Shown one piece after another: positions 46,543 to 60,166 of a stretch of DNA of 64,000 bases. Position 1 is the first letter of the stretch. The number at the start of each line of letters is the position of its first letter. The notes below the pieces were generated by a model, which saw nothing but the letters and a program-made list of their open reading frames with translations, was not told the DNA's origin and made no database searches. The position numbers and the translations under genes were made by a program. This DNA is from Ophiocordyceps camponoti-saundersi (nom. inval.) (Eukaryota; Ascomycota; Sordariomycetes; Hypocreales; Ophiocordycipitaceae): contig PDHQ01000027.1 of NCBI GenBank assembly GCA_003339415.1, forward strand, positions 62,001-126,000. The letters run 5' to 3'.

Positions 46543-46969
46543 ATATTTGCCACGGCACCTATTCCTATTAGACACGACATTCCCAGATTTAGGGATACGT
46601 ACCTAATTACTAAGGCATTTTTCGGGCCGCCCCACTACGCGATATAATGCTAGTATAAGATAGAACGTCACTCGTAGTCCGTAGGTACTTATCTTCTTAC
46701 TCACCTACGCGCGTGCGCTTTGCGTTTTTTACCTAGTAAAAACGGCAGAAATAGGTAGAGGTAGCCTAGGAAGGTATAGGAAGCTAAGGTAGGTAAAAAA
46801 GAATAAAGGCGGGCAGAGGTAGGTAGAAAAGATAGATACCTATAGATTACTAGTAACTTTAGATTTCTTACGACTTTATACCGGGTAAGAAAAAGATTAT
46901 ACGAATTAGGTACGTACCGCTTATTTTAGTGATGTCGTGTCTAATAGGAATAGGTGCCGTGGCAAATAT
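46543..46969. mobile_element. 427-bp element with perfect 38-bp terminal inverted repeats
   Basis: 46543-46580 (ATATTTGCCACGGCACCTAT...) is the exact reverse complement of 46932-46969. The interior is non-coding. No convincing target duplication is seen. The Mutator-like element inserted at its left border, because the 9-bp duplication of that element includes the first bases of this one. Confidence 0.88.
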
Positions 46970-47811
46970 AGATACTTAAGGATAATGTCCACGCGAAGTC
47001 TGACCCGGCCGGTACGTGCTAATTTAAACCCTAATCAGGCTCCTCGGCGCCTACCTCCACAGGCCGCCACCAGTATTATATATATATAAGGATACATGTA
47101 TCCGTATATATAGTAGCGGCCTGTGGAGGCAGGCGCCGGGGAGCCTAATTAGGGTTTAAATTAGCACGTACCGGCCGGGTCAGACTTATCGTGGACATCA
47201 TCTCTTACTCCCCCTTTTAGGGCCTACTAAATTAACTCTCTTTAGCCGACGTATCTACTATCCTATTTATCTGGTAACCGAGATAGGGGGGGGGGCTATA
47301 GCCCCGTAATGCCGACCGTCTCCTTCGATAATATCTATTTTTCGCGATATCTACCGCCGCTACTGCCGCCGCCGTTAACGAAGGCGATAACGATACCTCT
47401 CTACCGCCGCTAGCGCTGCTATTACTACTGCTACCGATAATAATCACCACCGCCGCCGCCGCTACTAGCGCTACTATTACTACCTTTAAGAGAAAAGAAT
47501 ACCGCCTCGCCGCCGCCGATACCTCTATTTTTTCTATTTTTAGGTCGTCGTGCCCGGGCCGGAGTGCCCTTTATCTTTATTTTATCTAGCCTATATGCCT
47601 TAATTCCGGCCGTTATGCCGCTATAGTTTAGGCTTATCGTGCCCCTATATTTTTTCTTCTTTTTCGAGGATCGTGAGACTAGCCGGCCGACTTCTTCTTC
47701 TTCTTCTGCTGCTAAATTAGGTGAAAAACTTAGTGGCGGCCTGTGGAGGCAGGCGCCGGGGAGCCTGATTAGGGTTTAAATTAGCACGTACCGGCCGGGT
47801 CAGACTCATCG

Positions 47812-48194
47812 GAGTACTATGTCAAGCTGACTATTAGGTCCGACCTTAGCCGACTAAAAACCCACTTTTAAATTATATAATCTGACCACTGCACACGGGT
47901 ATAGTACTTCACAAAATAAAGGTAGGGACTTTACCTATCCGTATATATTAATTCCGATAAATTATATACTAATTCCGAAAAATACTAAGTAGAAGCTCTG
48001 ACGATAGCTATTATTATATATTTTAAAAAAAGTATTTTATTATTTTTCCTTAAATTAATATATTTAAGTAGGCAAAGTCCCTACCTTTGTTTTGTGAAGT
48101 ACTGCGCCCGTGGGCAGTGGTCAGATTATATAATCGGAAAGTGGGTTTTTGGTCGGCTGAGGTCGGACCTGATGGTCAGCTTGACATAGTACTC
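47812..48194. mobile_element. 383-bp element with about 120-bp inverted repeats and 9-bp target duplication
   Basis: Arms of about 120 bp start GAGTACTATGTCAAGCTGAC and end in its reverse complement. Flanks are GACTCATCG (47803-47811) and GACTTATCG (48195-48203), a 9-bp duplication with one C/T difference. The interior is AT-rich and non-coding. It interrupts the right arm of the outer element; removing it restores continuity with the copy at 47115-47275. Confidence 0.88.
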
Positions 48195-48591
48195 GACTTA
48201 TCGTGGACATCATCTCTTACTCCCCCTTTTGGGGCCTACTAAATTAACTCTCTTTGGCCGACGCATCTGCTATCCTATTCATCTATGTATGAGGGAGAAT
48301 ATGCCCTCCACTTGATGATTTGGTCCGTTGGGGAATAGCTATCAATCATCGCCCGCTCATCGAGTCATCACATCTTTGTAGCTGAAATACAGGTAGGGGT
48401 CGGCGCATGCGAAATGAGTCGTCCGGCGAAAAACTTGACAGGCCGTGCTAGCAGTTCACTATCGAGCATGCCTTTGATAAACAGTGCGCCCCAGATAGAC
48501 ACCTGATAGCGCATAGGTTCCTACCTTTAACCAGCCCACCTACCTACCCTGGGCAAGTTCAGCTCCCCGAGGACGACTTGGTCTTGTGTCC

Positions 48592-49812
48592 ATGGCAGTC
48601 ATCGCACCTACGACGTCCTTGACGCTGCACCTGCCGCCTAGCTGCCTGCAGATATGCCCATTCGATCCGACCTCCTTGGTGGTGGGAACATACAACCTGC
48701 ACCAGGCTGCCGAGTCCGAAGCGACACAGAGTCGTGATGGAAGTCTAGTGCTCTTCCGGCTCGGAGACGATGATGGCATGTCAGTACAGTCCAGGTGCCC
48801 GCAGCCGAGTGCTAGCTGACGCGGAAAGTCACTGGCCAGCGAAGAGGTTCAGAACGTTCCGCAACCCTCGGCTGTCCTTGACCTGCGATTCCATCCGCGG
48901 CAGGGTGACCACCGAGGCATCTTGGCTGCTGTGTCCAGTACGGGAACTCTGACCATCTTTAGGCTCGATTCTACCCGGCTTCTGCGCCAAGTTACAACTG
49001 GCCGTGTTCGCGGCGTGACTGACGACGTATTGTTCCTGCAATGTGTCTGGCACCCAACGCTTGACAATGTTATCGCCGTGACAGACTCCCGCGGAGCAGC
49101 GAGGCTACTGCAATTGGATCGGAGTTGGAACATCTCGGCCTGCATCGAACTCGACATTGGAAATTCGCTTGAAGCTTGGTCTATTGCCATGTCGCCCACC
49201 CTGGAGACGGATGATCATGGTCAGGCTGTCGTTGTCTACTGCGGTGGTGACGACTGCTCCATGCGACATACGCTATGCTCGTCAGAACTCCTGATGCCCT
49301 ACGCTCCGGAGACCGTCAAGGGCCAGCACGATGCCGGGGTTACGGCGATTTTGCCCCTTCCCCTGCACGCTGCCGACGGAGGACGGCTGGTGGTGACGGG
49401 AAGCTACGACGATCGCATGCGTGTCTTTGCCATGGACGACTTGGGCCATAAGCATACCGCAATGCGGCCGCGCCTGGTCTGCGACATGAATCTCGAGGGA
49501 GGCGTTTGGCGGCTCAATTTGGTCGACACTCAATTGCTCTTCGACGGCTCGTGGCGAGTTCGCATCCTGGCCAGCTGCATGCACGCAGGACCCAGGCTGG
49601 TGGAGTTGACGAGCGAGGCAGATGGCCTGCGCTGGGCTTGCAAGACTTCTGCGCGTTTTGATGGGCACAACAGCATGAACTATGCCTCAGATTGCCTCGT
49701 GGCAGGGGGCGGCAAGAGCCTGAGATGTGTGTCGACGAGCTTCTACGACAAGTTGCTGTGCTTGTGGGTGGTGAGCGGCGACGAAGAAGATGGCGTCTCG
49801 AGTCCGTCATAG
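48592..49812 (+). CDS. DPH7: Diphthine methyl ester hydrolase (WD-repeat), diphthamide synthesis
   Basis: WD40 protein of the Dph7/Rrt2 family, which removes the methyl ester from diphthine on elongation factor 2 before the final amidation. Exons 48592-48783 and 48829-49812 (45-nt intron, with branch GCTGAC) give 391 residues. Recognisable segments: SAVLDLRFHPRQ, GILAAVSSTGTLTIFRL, FLQCVWHPTLDNVIAVTDS, VYCGGDDCSMR (family motif GGDD), HDAGVTAILPLP, VVTGSYDDRMRVF, EGGVWRLNL (family G-G-V-W-R motif) and FDGHNSMNYASD (H-x-S-x-x-Y motif). Start: the ATG at 48592 is preceded in frame only by a GTG. Confidence 0.9.
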
Positions 49813-50568
49813 GCGATTGTATCCGTAGAGAAAGACGGCATTCGTCCATGACCTAGATACCTACCTAGGTAGGTCGTAGGTAGTAGGAGATCGGGTTGCC
49901 CGTAGGACTGGCAGAGGTAGCCCTAACGATGCCACAGTTAAGATAGCCCCTGAGCCTCCTTTCCAAGCACGGTGGCTTGTGTACCCAAGACGTAACCTGG
50001 CTTGCCCGAATACCCTGTAGATGCAGTGTCGGAGTAACTCCTCACCCACTAAGCGCAGCCCGATACATTCTTCCGATTCATTGTCTGGTACACCGCCTTA
50101 GGAGGTACCTCTTCGCCTCGTCCACAAGGAGGTCCTAGCATGAATTGCCCACGATATGAGGCGAGGCTGATGAGCAGCGTATACCTCCTCCTTCAACCTC
50201 TGTGCTGAGATCTGAGCCTGTATCCGCACTTCTTCGCACACCGCGCCCATTAATCCCCCATTCGGCCGTTTGTCCGTGGCAGCTCACTCTCTTGGCATTT
50301 GCTGCCTCACGTGCGGATCTGTTGGTTTGGTAACTGCTCATCTCTTCTCGCTTCCGCTGCTCGCCTCCGATCATCAGCCCATTCTTCTGCATATCGAAGT
50401 CGACGTTAATCATCTTCCTCGATCTCGCACTTCTTCCACCCAGCTTTGCCTTTCTCTCGACCGATGCCTTCACGCCAATCCTCAGGCTTCTGAAAACGAC
50501 ATCGCTGGCCCCCAACGCTTACGCCGCCTGGCCTCGCCTCGCCCTCGCCCTCGCCCTCGCTCTCCGTC
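49813..50568. other. Intergenic, MSN5 promoter side
   Basis: Contains a palindromic CCTACCTAGGTAGG motif (49859-49873) and a TACGGATAC motif (49819, reverse). Pyrimidine-rich DNA before 50569 may be 5' UTR. No gene is supported. Confidence 0.6.
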
Positions 50569-53500
50569 ATGTCTATCAACGGAAGCGCCATGCCCTCGGC
50601 GGCTGGCTCGAGTGGCGAGGCCGATGCGGGAGACCTGTCAAAGATTCATGAGGCGCTTCAGGTCATTCACAGCCCCTTCTCCGGTAACGAGTCTCGAAGA
50701 CAGGCTCAGTCGTTCCTCGAAGTGGTCAGGGATCTTCCCGAGGCCCCCTTCCAGGGTTACCTGCTGGCTTCCAACAAGAGCCTGTCTCCCGTCGTCCGCC
50801 ATTACGCTCTGTCCCTTCTCGAACACGCCATCCGCTTCCGATGGGCCACGTATAGCCGGGAAGAAGCCGAGCTTTTGCGTAGCTGGGTGCTGGAGCTGAG
50901 CCAGGCGCTTTCGAGCGAAGATCCGTTATATTTGAGGAACAAAACGGCCCAGATCTGGGTCGAGATGGCGAAGCGATGGTGGGGGACGGTTTGGATGGAC
51001 ATGGACGCCCTTCTCGTACAGCTCTGGCAGGTTCAGGATTCTCCTGCTCACAAGGAGTTCGTCTTGTTTGTCCTCCAGACGCTGGCGGAAGAGGTAATCT
51101 CTGGAGACGACTCTGTTATTACCATGAGGGAGGGTGTCCTGAGTAAAGCTTGCGTCGAGATCTTTACTTCGGCTGCCGTCCTGGCCGAGGCTTATGCGAG
51201 TCGGCAACCCGGTCCTGCTGTGCGCCATGGTCCGGAGGGCTGGCTTAGCCGCATTTCCGACTTCCTCGGCTGCTGTCTGAACTCGGACGTCAAAAACCAC
51301 GAGCAAGTAAAGTCTTGCACCGTCAAAGGGTTCTCTACCTTGCTTTCACTCATGGTTTGGGCCCTTCCAAAGGCCATTGCTGCAGCTAATTGTGTCAATG
51401 TCATGACCGCTGGTCTGGCTTCGCCCTATGTCGAAGTTCAAAAGGTAAGCGGCGATGCCCTTCGTGAAAACCCGCTATCCGCTCACGGGACATCACCAGG
51501 CTGCACTCGAGACTTTGCACTCCCTCTACATTCGCACTGATTTCACGGACGAAGAGTTCCTGCAGCTCGTGGTTCCCATGTACCGCATTGAAGCTGTTCA
51601 GCTATGCACCAGGCTCTTGGAGTGGACGACGGTATCCGCCGAAGACATCGACGACGACAAGTACCAGATCGCCAAGAAGCTCTCCGAGGTTCGCTTCGAG
51701 TGCTTGCCGTTGCGACGGTCTTTGGACATACCGTGCGCTGACGCCTTCTCAGATGCTTTCGTCTCTGGGCAATTACTTTGAGCGCAAGTCCACGCAGATA
51801 CCCCAGCTGGCTGCCAGTGCCGAATTTCTCAACTTGCTGCTTCGGGTGGTCCGGAATCCGAGTCTCATGGTGTCCATCCCTTTGCTCACCACCTGGATCC
51901 GCATCCTCGGAAACAAAACCTTGGGACAAAGCGAACTCGTAGGCCAGATGATTGGCCCTCTACTGGACCTCTGCAGTTCCAGACTCGTGCGATACGAACA
52001 TTTCCCCGAGAACACGACGGATGACACATATCTATTCCTTGCGGAAGATACCGACACCGTACCAGAACGTCATGTCTTTCTGGGCAACTACAGGAGATAC
52101 AGTTGTGAGGTTGTCGAACTCATAGTTCGACTCAGGCTCTCGGATGCCATCAAGCACATCCTCAATGGAGCAGAGTACACACTTCAAAAGCTCTATGAGG
52201 GACAGCCATCTTTCAGCAGTAGGTCTACTGACTGATTATTACGCAACAGACGGCTGACAGGAAGCAGAGCAAAACTATGAGAAGCATTCTATGCCTGCCC
52301 TCAAGGTTGATGCGCAGTTCACCCTGATTGAGGCGGCGGTTAAGGGATACAAGAGGTGGAAACGGCATCATCCACACGGAAATGTACGTTGCTTTTGGCC
52401 GTGCCGCGGGCGATGACTGACATGAACTCTCACTCAGGAACCGCAAGCTGCCGAGGCGGAGGCCGTTCTCGAGACCTGGTGTGACCAGCTGCTGCAGATG
52501 CAGTTCGAGGTGAATTTGTCTCGCAGAGAGGCTCTCTGTTGAATGAGACGCTGACCCGCAATCGCGGCAGGATCCATGGATCCGGAAAAGGGCGCTGCAG
52601 TTGCTCGTCGTCTTTTCTACCACCGCTCTAAGCGATAATAATGGCTTCATGTTGAAAGTCCTGGAGCACATTCTGATGACCTGGCCGGCGCTGGAACCCG
52701 AGTATCGCTCTTTCAACGAAGCGGTCAAGGATTTGCAATCGGAGAGCATGGTCGAGCTGCAGCGTCTCGCGGCTGAGATGCCAGATCACCTACTGGTAAG
52801 AATCCTCCAGTAGGCACTTTCGGCCTGGCTTAACTGGGATGCAGAGTGTGTACGATCAAATCGAAGGGCGGGTGAGCGAGATGATGACATCAGGCGCCTT
52901 GGACGACAAGCGCTGCCTCGCGTACAGGAGTTTTCTCTTCCTCATCATGTAATGTCCCTTTTCCCCCGTATTCTACGGACACTTTGCCAGCCTTTGCTTC
53001 TGTTACCTGTGTATCGAGACGGCTCTGCTGACGAAAGCGCGCAGACATCGATCGAGTCAGCTCGACGCGCAGACCAAGGTACAGAAGCTGTCACAATTCA
53101 TCGAACCCGTCAAGGCGCAATGGCAGGATCCCGATGTCAGGGCATCTCTCGGCTCTTATTCCAACTTTTGTCAGTTTCTCGGCCTAGACAAGGCCCAGGC
53201 ATACTTGGCAAGCCGGAAGGCGCACATGATATCGGACTGGGGCGCTGCCGAGCTCGATGCCGAGGGTCTGGCGCTTCAGAACGAGTTGGAGGACCGGATC
53301 AAGGTAGCAATGGCATTTTCCATCCAACGCCGCTCGTTCTTACATAGCTGACGAGTCCGCAGGCACTACCGTTAAGACCCACCAAGTCGTTCCTCGCTTT
53401 CTCGGTGGAGCGGCTGGACAAGACTTCGCCGGCATTCCAGGCCTCTCATTTACTGTGGGAGGACGGGTTCGCCAATATCTTGGCCGACCTGCTGGAGTAT

Positions 53501-54845
53501 CTCAGGTACGTGGACAAGGCGAGGCGTAAGCACCTACGTATACACCTAGCTGTGAGGCTAAGGGTCTTTTCGCAGGTTTGCGCACGCGACACACAACGCC
53601 GACAACTGGGTGGGTCTCCCCGATGAGATGCGGCCGGCGGTGGCCAGGATCTTGAGCGACCGCTTCTGGCAGGCTGGAATCTCCGAGGGCAGCAAGGATG
53701 ATTTCTACGCGCGGGTCGTTGGTAAGAAGACGACGATTGAGGGCCTGACGTCGACGATTCGGAGCTCGGTGCGGTTCGTCAGGGAGACGGCATATGCTGC
53801 CATCTACTGCATGAGCAGGCTGACGGGGAAATTCTACGGCATCGAAGGCCTGTCTGGACCGTTGTCGCGAGCGCTCTTTACGGACTCGATATGGCTCTCG
53901 ACGCATCAACAGAGCCACCTACTGAGCGTAGTGCGATGCCTGGTCGACGACTGTCCGGTGGATCGACGACAGCAATTTCTGCCGGAGCTGATGGCGACGT
54001 GCTTTCGGCAGATGGATGCCAAGATTCATGGCGAGTGGGAGAAGCTGGAGCAGCAGCAAACAGTGGCGGTTGACGGGGAGGCGGAACTCCGGGAGGAGAT
54101 GAAGGCGGAGAGCATCCTGCGACAGGTGACGTATACGGCCATGATGATGGTGGCTGACTTTCTCGATCCGACGAAGAAGGGTGGAGATGCCAGCACGTCT
54201 CTGAGGAGATTTTGCATCTCACGGCAGGAAATAGTCGAACCACTGCTGGTGTTTTGCACGCACGCGATCCGGATGAGGGACACGCGCTGCTGCGGCATGA
54301 CGATACGGCTATTTGTGTCGCTCGTGCCCGAGTTTCACGGAGAACGAGGAAGCTCGGATCTGGCGTCAGAAATTCGCGAGTACATGTCGTCGTCTGTGCT
54401 CAAGGCGTGCGTCACGTCGTTTCACGAGCCTTACTTTGTCGAGGTGCAAAAGGAATTGGCATCGCTGATTGCGGCCATATTGGTGTACTATGGCCCGCTG
54501 ACTGCGACGCCGCGCAACGTGTTGTTGTCGCTCCCCAACGTGAGCGCATCCGAGCTCGACCGGCTGTCGACATACATGGCGAATCCGGGCATGCACACGC
54601 GGCAGCAGAGGGCGCTGGTGCTGCAGCTGCTCCACGAAATTAAAGGCGTGAGCGTGTCGGAGATGGGCAAGATGGCCAAAAACGGCGGCGGCGGCATCAA
54701 CAACAGCAGCAACAACAACAACAACAACGGGAAGAGACCGGGACGGAGCAAGATGGCGCAAGAGTTTATGAAGGAGCCGGCGACGCAACAGCGACGGGTG
54801 ACGCCCGAGGCTCTGGAAGGGGTATCAGGCCTGTTTGAGGGATGA
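50569..54845 (+). CDS. MSN5: Karyopherin Msn5 (exportin-5 family)
   Basis: Importin-beta-family nuclear transport receptor. Yeast Msn5 exports phosphorylated transcription factors and imports some cargoes; the animal relative carries pre-miRNA and tRNA. Ten exons: 50569-51444, 51500-51688, 51753-52218, 52268-52383, 52438-52509, 52571-52795, 52845-52948, 53045-53303, 53363-53505 and 53576-54845, giving 1239 residues. Introns are 49-96 nt. HEAT-type helical repeats run throughout, beginning with [20 protein letters not shown] and the Ran-binding-like start FLEVVRD...[17 protein letters not shown]. The acceptor of the third intron is ambiguous (after GAAG at 52264 or GCAG at 52267). The last 60 residues contain Asn/Gly low complexity. 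Length fits the family. Confidence 0.9.
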
Positions 54846-56625
54846 GGTGGAGGGGGGGGTGTATGTACGTTTGGGTATTGTCATTGTTTTGCCTTTGCTC
54901 GATGTATTTGTGAGGCACCTTGTAATGAAGGAAGATACATACCTGCCTACATGATGCTTCTCCTGGAGGGTGGTGATTTTCAGGTATACCTGCTATAGGA
55001 ATAGGTGCGCACATAGGTAAGGTAGTCGGTATTAGAAAGGGGGAGAAGGGGGGGGGGGCAAAATGGAGTTGTGTTTGAATAGGTGCTACGCGTGGGTAAC
55101 TGTACCTAGGTAGGTAGGTATGTATGTATGTATATCGGCAGAGGAGGGCAGAGGTAGTATCCGTACGGATAGTCGGTAGTCGAAAAAAGGGGGGTTGGGT
55201 TGGGTTGGAAGGTTTAGTTTTGGCCCCCCCCTTTTGCCCCTTACTCTCTCTAACTTTGGCTCTGCGGCCCCCAAAAATACCTAGAGACGCAGTGGTACCT
55301 GGCTACCTAAGTATGTATGTATGTTGAAGAGAGATTTCGTGATGACCGGCCAGATGCCGGGATACGATTGCAGCGGGAAGCAGATGGTAGTGGTGGTGAC
55401 ACAAGCCAGTGCGGCAGTTTTGGTGGTTACTTGTATGTATGTAGGTAGTACCTATGTTGGTAGTAGTAGGTAACTACTAGGTAGGTGGTATGTAGGTCCG
55501 AAAGTCGTGAGTATTGCCAGTGGGAAGGGGGGGAGACTCCAGTGCTGAGAATGAGGAGGAAGATGAAGATGAAGATGAGGAAGAGAATGAAGAAGAAGAG
55601 AAAGAGGAAGAGGAAGAGTCGAGAAGAAGAACAAGGGCATCGTGGACATGTGTAGAGACAAGTCGACAGACATACATACATACATACACATGCAATCCCC
55701 GTCCACGGCCCGGCATCTCGTTCCCGCAGATAGATACATACACTTACCTAGTAGATATAGATGAACGAGGATGCATGCAAGACGCGTAGCCATGGAACCG
55801 TGAACATCTGTATTCATATTCATATATACGTAGGTAGGTACGTACGGATACTGCATATGATAATATAAACATACTCCTACCAACGTATGTATGTACATAC
55901 ATGCAGTAAACTCACACTGCAATCCCCGTACAGGAAACAACAACATGGTTTGTCCCTCGACTACGGCTCCTTACAGTCTTGTTGGGTTGTCGGCCGCAGA
56001 TGATGATGCCGGCTCCTCCTCGCCTGTCACCGACGGCCACCGACTGTCACCGACCTCGGCCGCGCTGCTTGTGCGCCCCAGCTGCCTTGCTTGGTCGTCA
56101 ATTTTTCTCTCGTTCTCTAATTTTTGTTTTTCAATCACCATCATCATCGTTCCCCTGTTCCCCCCCCCTCTTTCTCTCTCTCTGTTTCTATTCTAGTAGG
56201 CTAAAACGACTGTCTCTCCCTCTCTCTTTGCGCCTCTGCCGTGATACAGCCTCCTCTCTTACTCCCACCTCGCTCATTTAACCTCTATCGATCTCCATCT
56301 CCTTCCTATCATTATCTCTTACCAATCTAGTACCCAGGTATCTACCTGTATCTGCTACTAGTAGTACTTACTAGTAACATCCTCTCTCTCTTTCTGTGTG
56401 TGTCTCTTTCTCGCGTTTGCTTCATTTTCCTCCTTCTCCTCCTTCTCCTCCTCCTTCTCCCTCTCCTCCTCCTCCTCCACCTTCTTGAACATAAACTCAC
56501 ACACAGACACACACATACACACACACTCTCTCTCCCCTCTTCCTTCTCCCCCCCCCTCTCTGTTTCCTCTTACAACGACGTCTCCGTCTCGTTTTGCCTG
56601 AATTCAACTCCCTTCTTCGACCGCC
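54846..56625. other. Intergenic with microsatellites
   Basis: Contains a G-run (55045-55060), TATG/TAGG repeats (55105-55135, 55435-55495), a GA-rich tract (55550-55620), ACAT repeats (55670-55690, 55880-55905), C-runs and CT/CTCC-rich DNA before the downstream gene (56150-56560). TACGGATAC occurs at 55157 (reverse) and 55843. No gene is supported. Confidence 0.6.
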
Positions 56626-58803
<2,178 letters not shown>

Positions 58804-59348
58804 CCACGTTGGAGGCGATGGGTGAATGTGCCGGGAGACGTGAACCGGCATCTATCATCGTGTTTATGGCGTGATGTGGAGGCCTTGTGCGTCGGACCTG
58901 GAAGAGGCGACACTGCAGCGCCGGCCCCCTCTATGTAGACGTGGCACGGCAAAAATAGGTCATGCGCAATCCGCACTAACGACGTTAAGACGCTGTTGAA
59001 CCTAACGCTGAATATTGATTGCACGCTAATGCCAAGACACCCCCCCCCCCCCCCATGTCTCTCGAAATTCTTGACCCCGAGACCGCAATGCCTGCCTTTT
59101 TTTCCCCTTTACCTTTGCCGTACTTAGTTGACTTCATCGCAAGGCTTGCCCGAGCGAAAGCGGGATGCGCGCGCTCGCACACCCCAGAAGGCACTTGTCG
59201 AGGCTCTTGGAGTGAGCGGGAAGAAGCAGTTTTGATGAGTGGCTTATTTTCTTCTTTTCTTGCTGCAACGGAACTGATGAGTCCATGACCTGATGTTGAA
59301 GGTCTTGCTCAAACCCGTAGAGCAAGATGAAAGAGTATAGGGGAGAAC
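58804..59348. other. Intergenic between convergent genes
   Basis: Holds both 3' UTRs and a C-run of about 14 bases near 59041-59054. No gene is supported. Confidence 0.6.
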
Positions 59349-59713
59349 CTACAGCTCAGGATTGTCTTGGGCGCCGCTGAGATTCCAGGCCTTGACGACC
59401 CAGCTCTGGGTATTGTCTACGTATTTCTCGTTTTGTATGTGCTTCACGCCGACGCGGACGCCATCCTTTGTGAAGACGACATTCTTCTTGCCCATACGCT
59501 CCGAAGCGGATTCGCGAAACTTGGAGGCGGACAGGTAGACCTGATAGAGGACCCAGCCGATGGCGGAGAGGACGACGAGGGCGATGACGAGGGGAAGGAC
59601 TTGTCTGCGATGGATGGTATGGTCAGCCGTGCGCCGTTCACTTGGGAAGACTATGTATGAGGCGAGATGAAAAGGTCTTGCGCGCACCCGATTATTGAGC
59701 TTCCTTGTGCCAT
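59349..59713 (-). CDS. Small single-pass membrane protein, 93 residues
   Basis: Exons 59713-59688 and 59604-59349 (83-nt intron) give 93 residues. A hydrophobic segment occupies residues about 11-29 (VLPLVIALVVLSAIGWVLY), followed by a soluble tail VYLSASKFRESASERMGKKN and VVFTKDGVRVGVKHIQNEKYVDNTQ with a regular, conserved look. No family name is assigned. The short N-terminus before the segment suggests a signal-anchor orientation. The first exon has eight complete codons and is supported only by the splice sites and frame. Confidence 0.72.
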
Positions 59714-60166
59714 TTTGTCGGGTGAATAAGAAGAGGAACTGGCTCTGCAGATGGAGGAGACGGGAGATGGCGGACGTGAAAGTGGTGAAGAGTCTCGGCG
59801 GTGTCTTCGCCTTTCGTCTGGTGAAGCAGAGTTTGGCGTTAGAACAAGCGAGGGGGGGGGGGTTGTTTTTAGACTGGTGCTAGGTAGTTGTGTTTGATCA
59901 ATAGGTGGCGCGGGAAAAGTAGGAGATGATTAATAGGATGTAAAGCTCTCGGGCCAAAGGAGTGAAAAATGAAATGAGGGAAGTGAATTATGATGGAGAG
60001 CACAGAGACAGACGGCTTTGGAGATGCACCTACCTCTACGGACCTACCTGCCTACAATATACTACAGGGCACAGCAAACATGATACCATACGGACTACGG
60101 ATACACGCGACCTATTTTAAAGAGGCCGCGTCACTCAGCCACGGCGCGCGGCTGTGGAGGCGGACG
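59714..60166. other. Intergenic flank of the right-end retroelement
   Basis: Promoter side of the small membrane protein gene, then the border of the AT-rich block. A TACGGATAC motif is at 60096. No gene is supported. Confidence 0.5.

Larger units (their letters stand above)
45764..48285. mobile_element. Outer palindromic element, interrupted by later insertions
   Basis: The left end (about 45764-45836, through GTCGGCCAAAGAGAGT) is the inverted match of the right end (48204-48285). A second copy of the right arm, in the same direction, is at 47115-47275. Pairing continues inside: 46984-47069 is the inverted copy of 47115-47199, around a 45-bp AT-rich centre with GGATACATGTATCC. The C-rich arm is repeated again at 47731-47811. 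The exact ends and superfamily are unclear. No transposase frame is seen. Confidence 0.75.
45492..48591. other. Divergent intergenic region filled by nested transposons
   Basis: Lies between the start codons of the DUF1917 gene and DPH7. About 2.5 kb of the 3.1 kb consists of inverted-repeat elements, listed separately. The remaining unique flanks (45492-45760 and 48290-48591) are what is left for promoters. Confidence 0.8.

Noticed and set aside
47232..47450. 72-residue minus-strand frame in the nest
   Set aside because: Low-complexity Ser/Ala sequence within a repetitive element; not a transposase.
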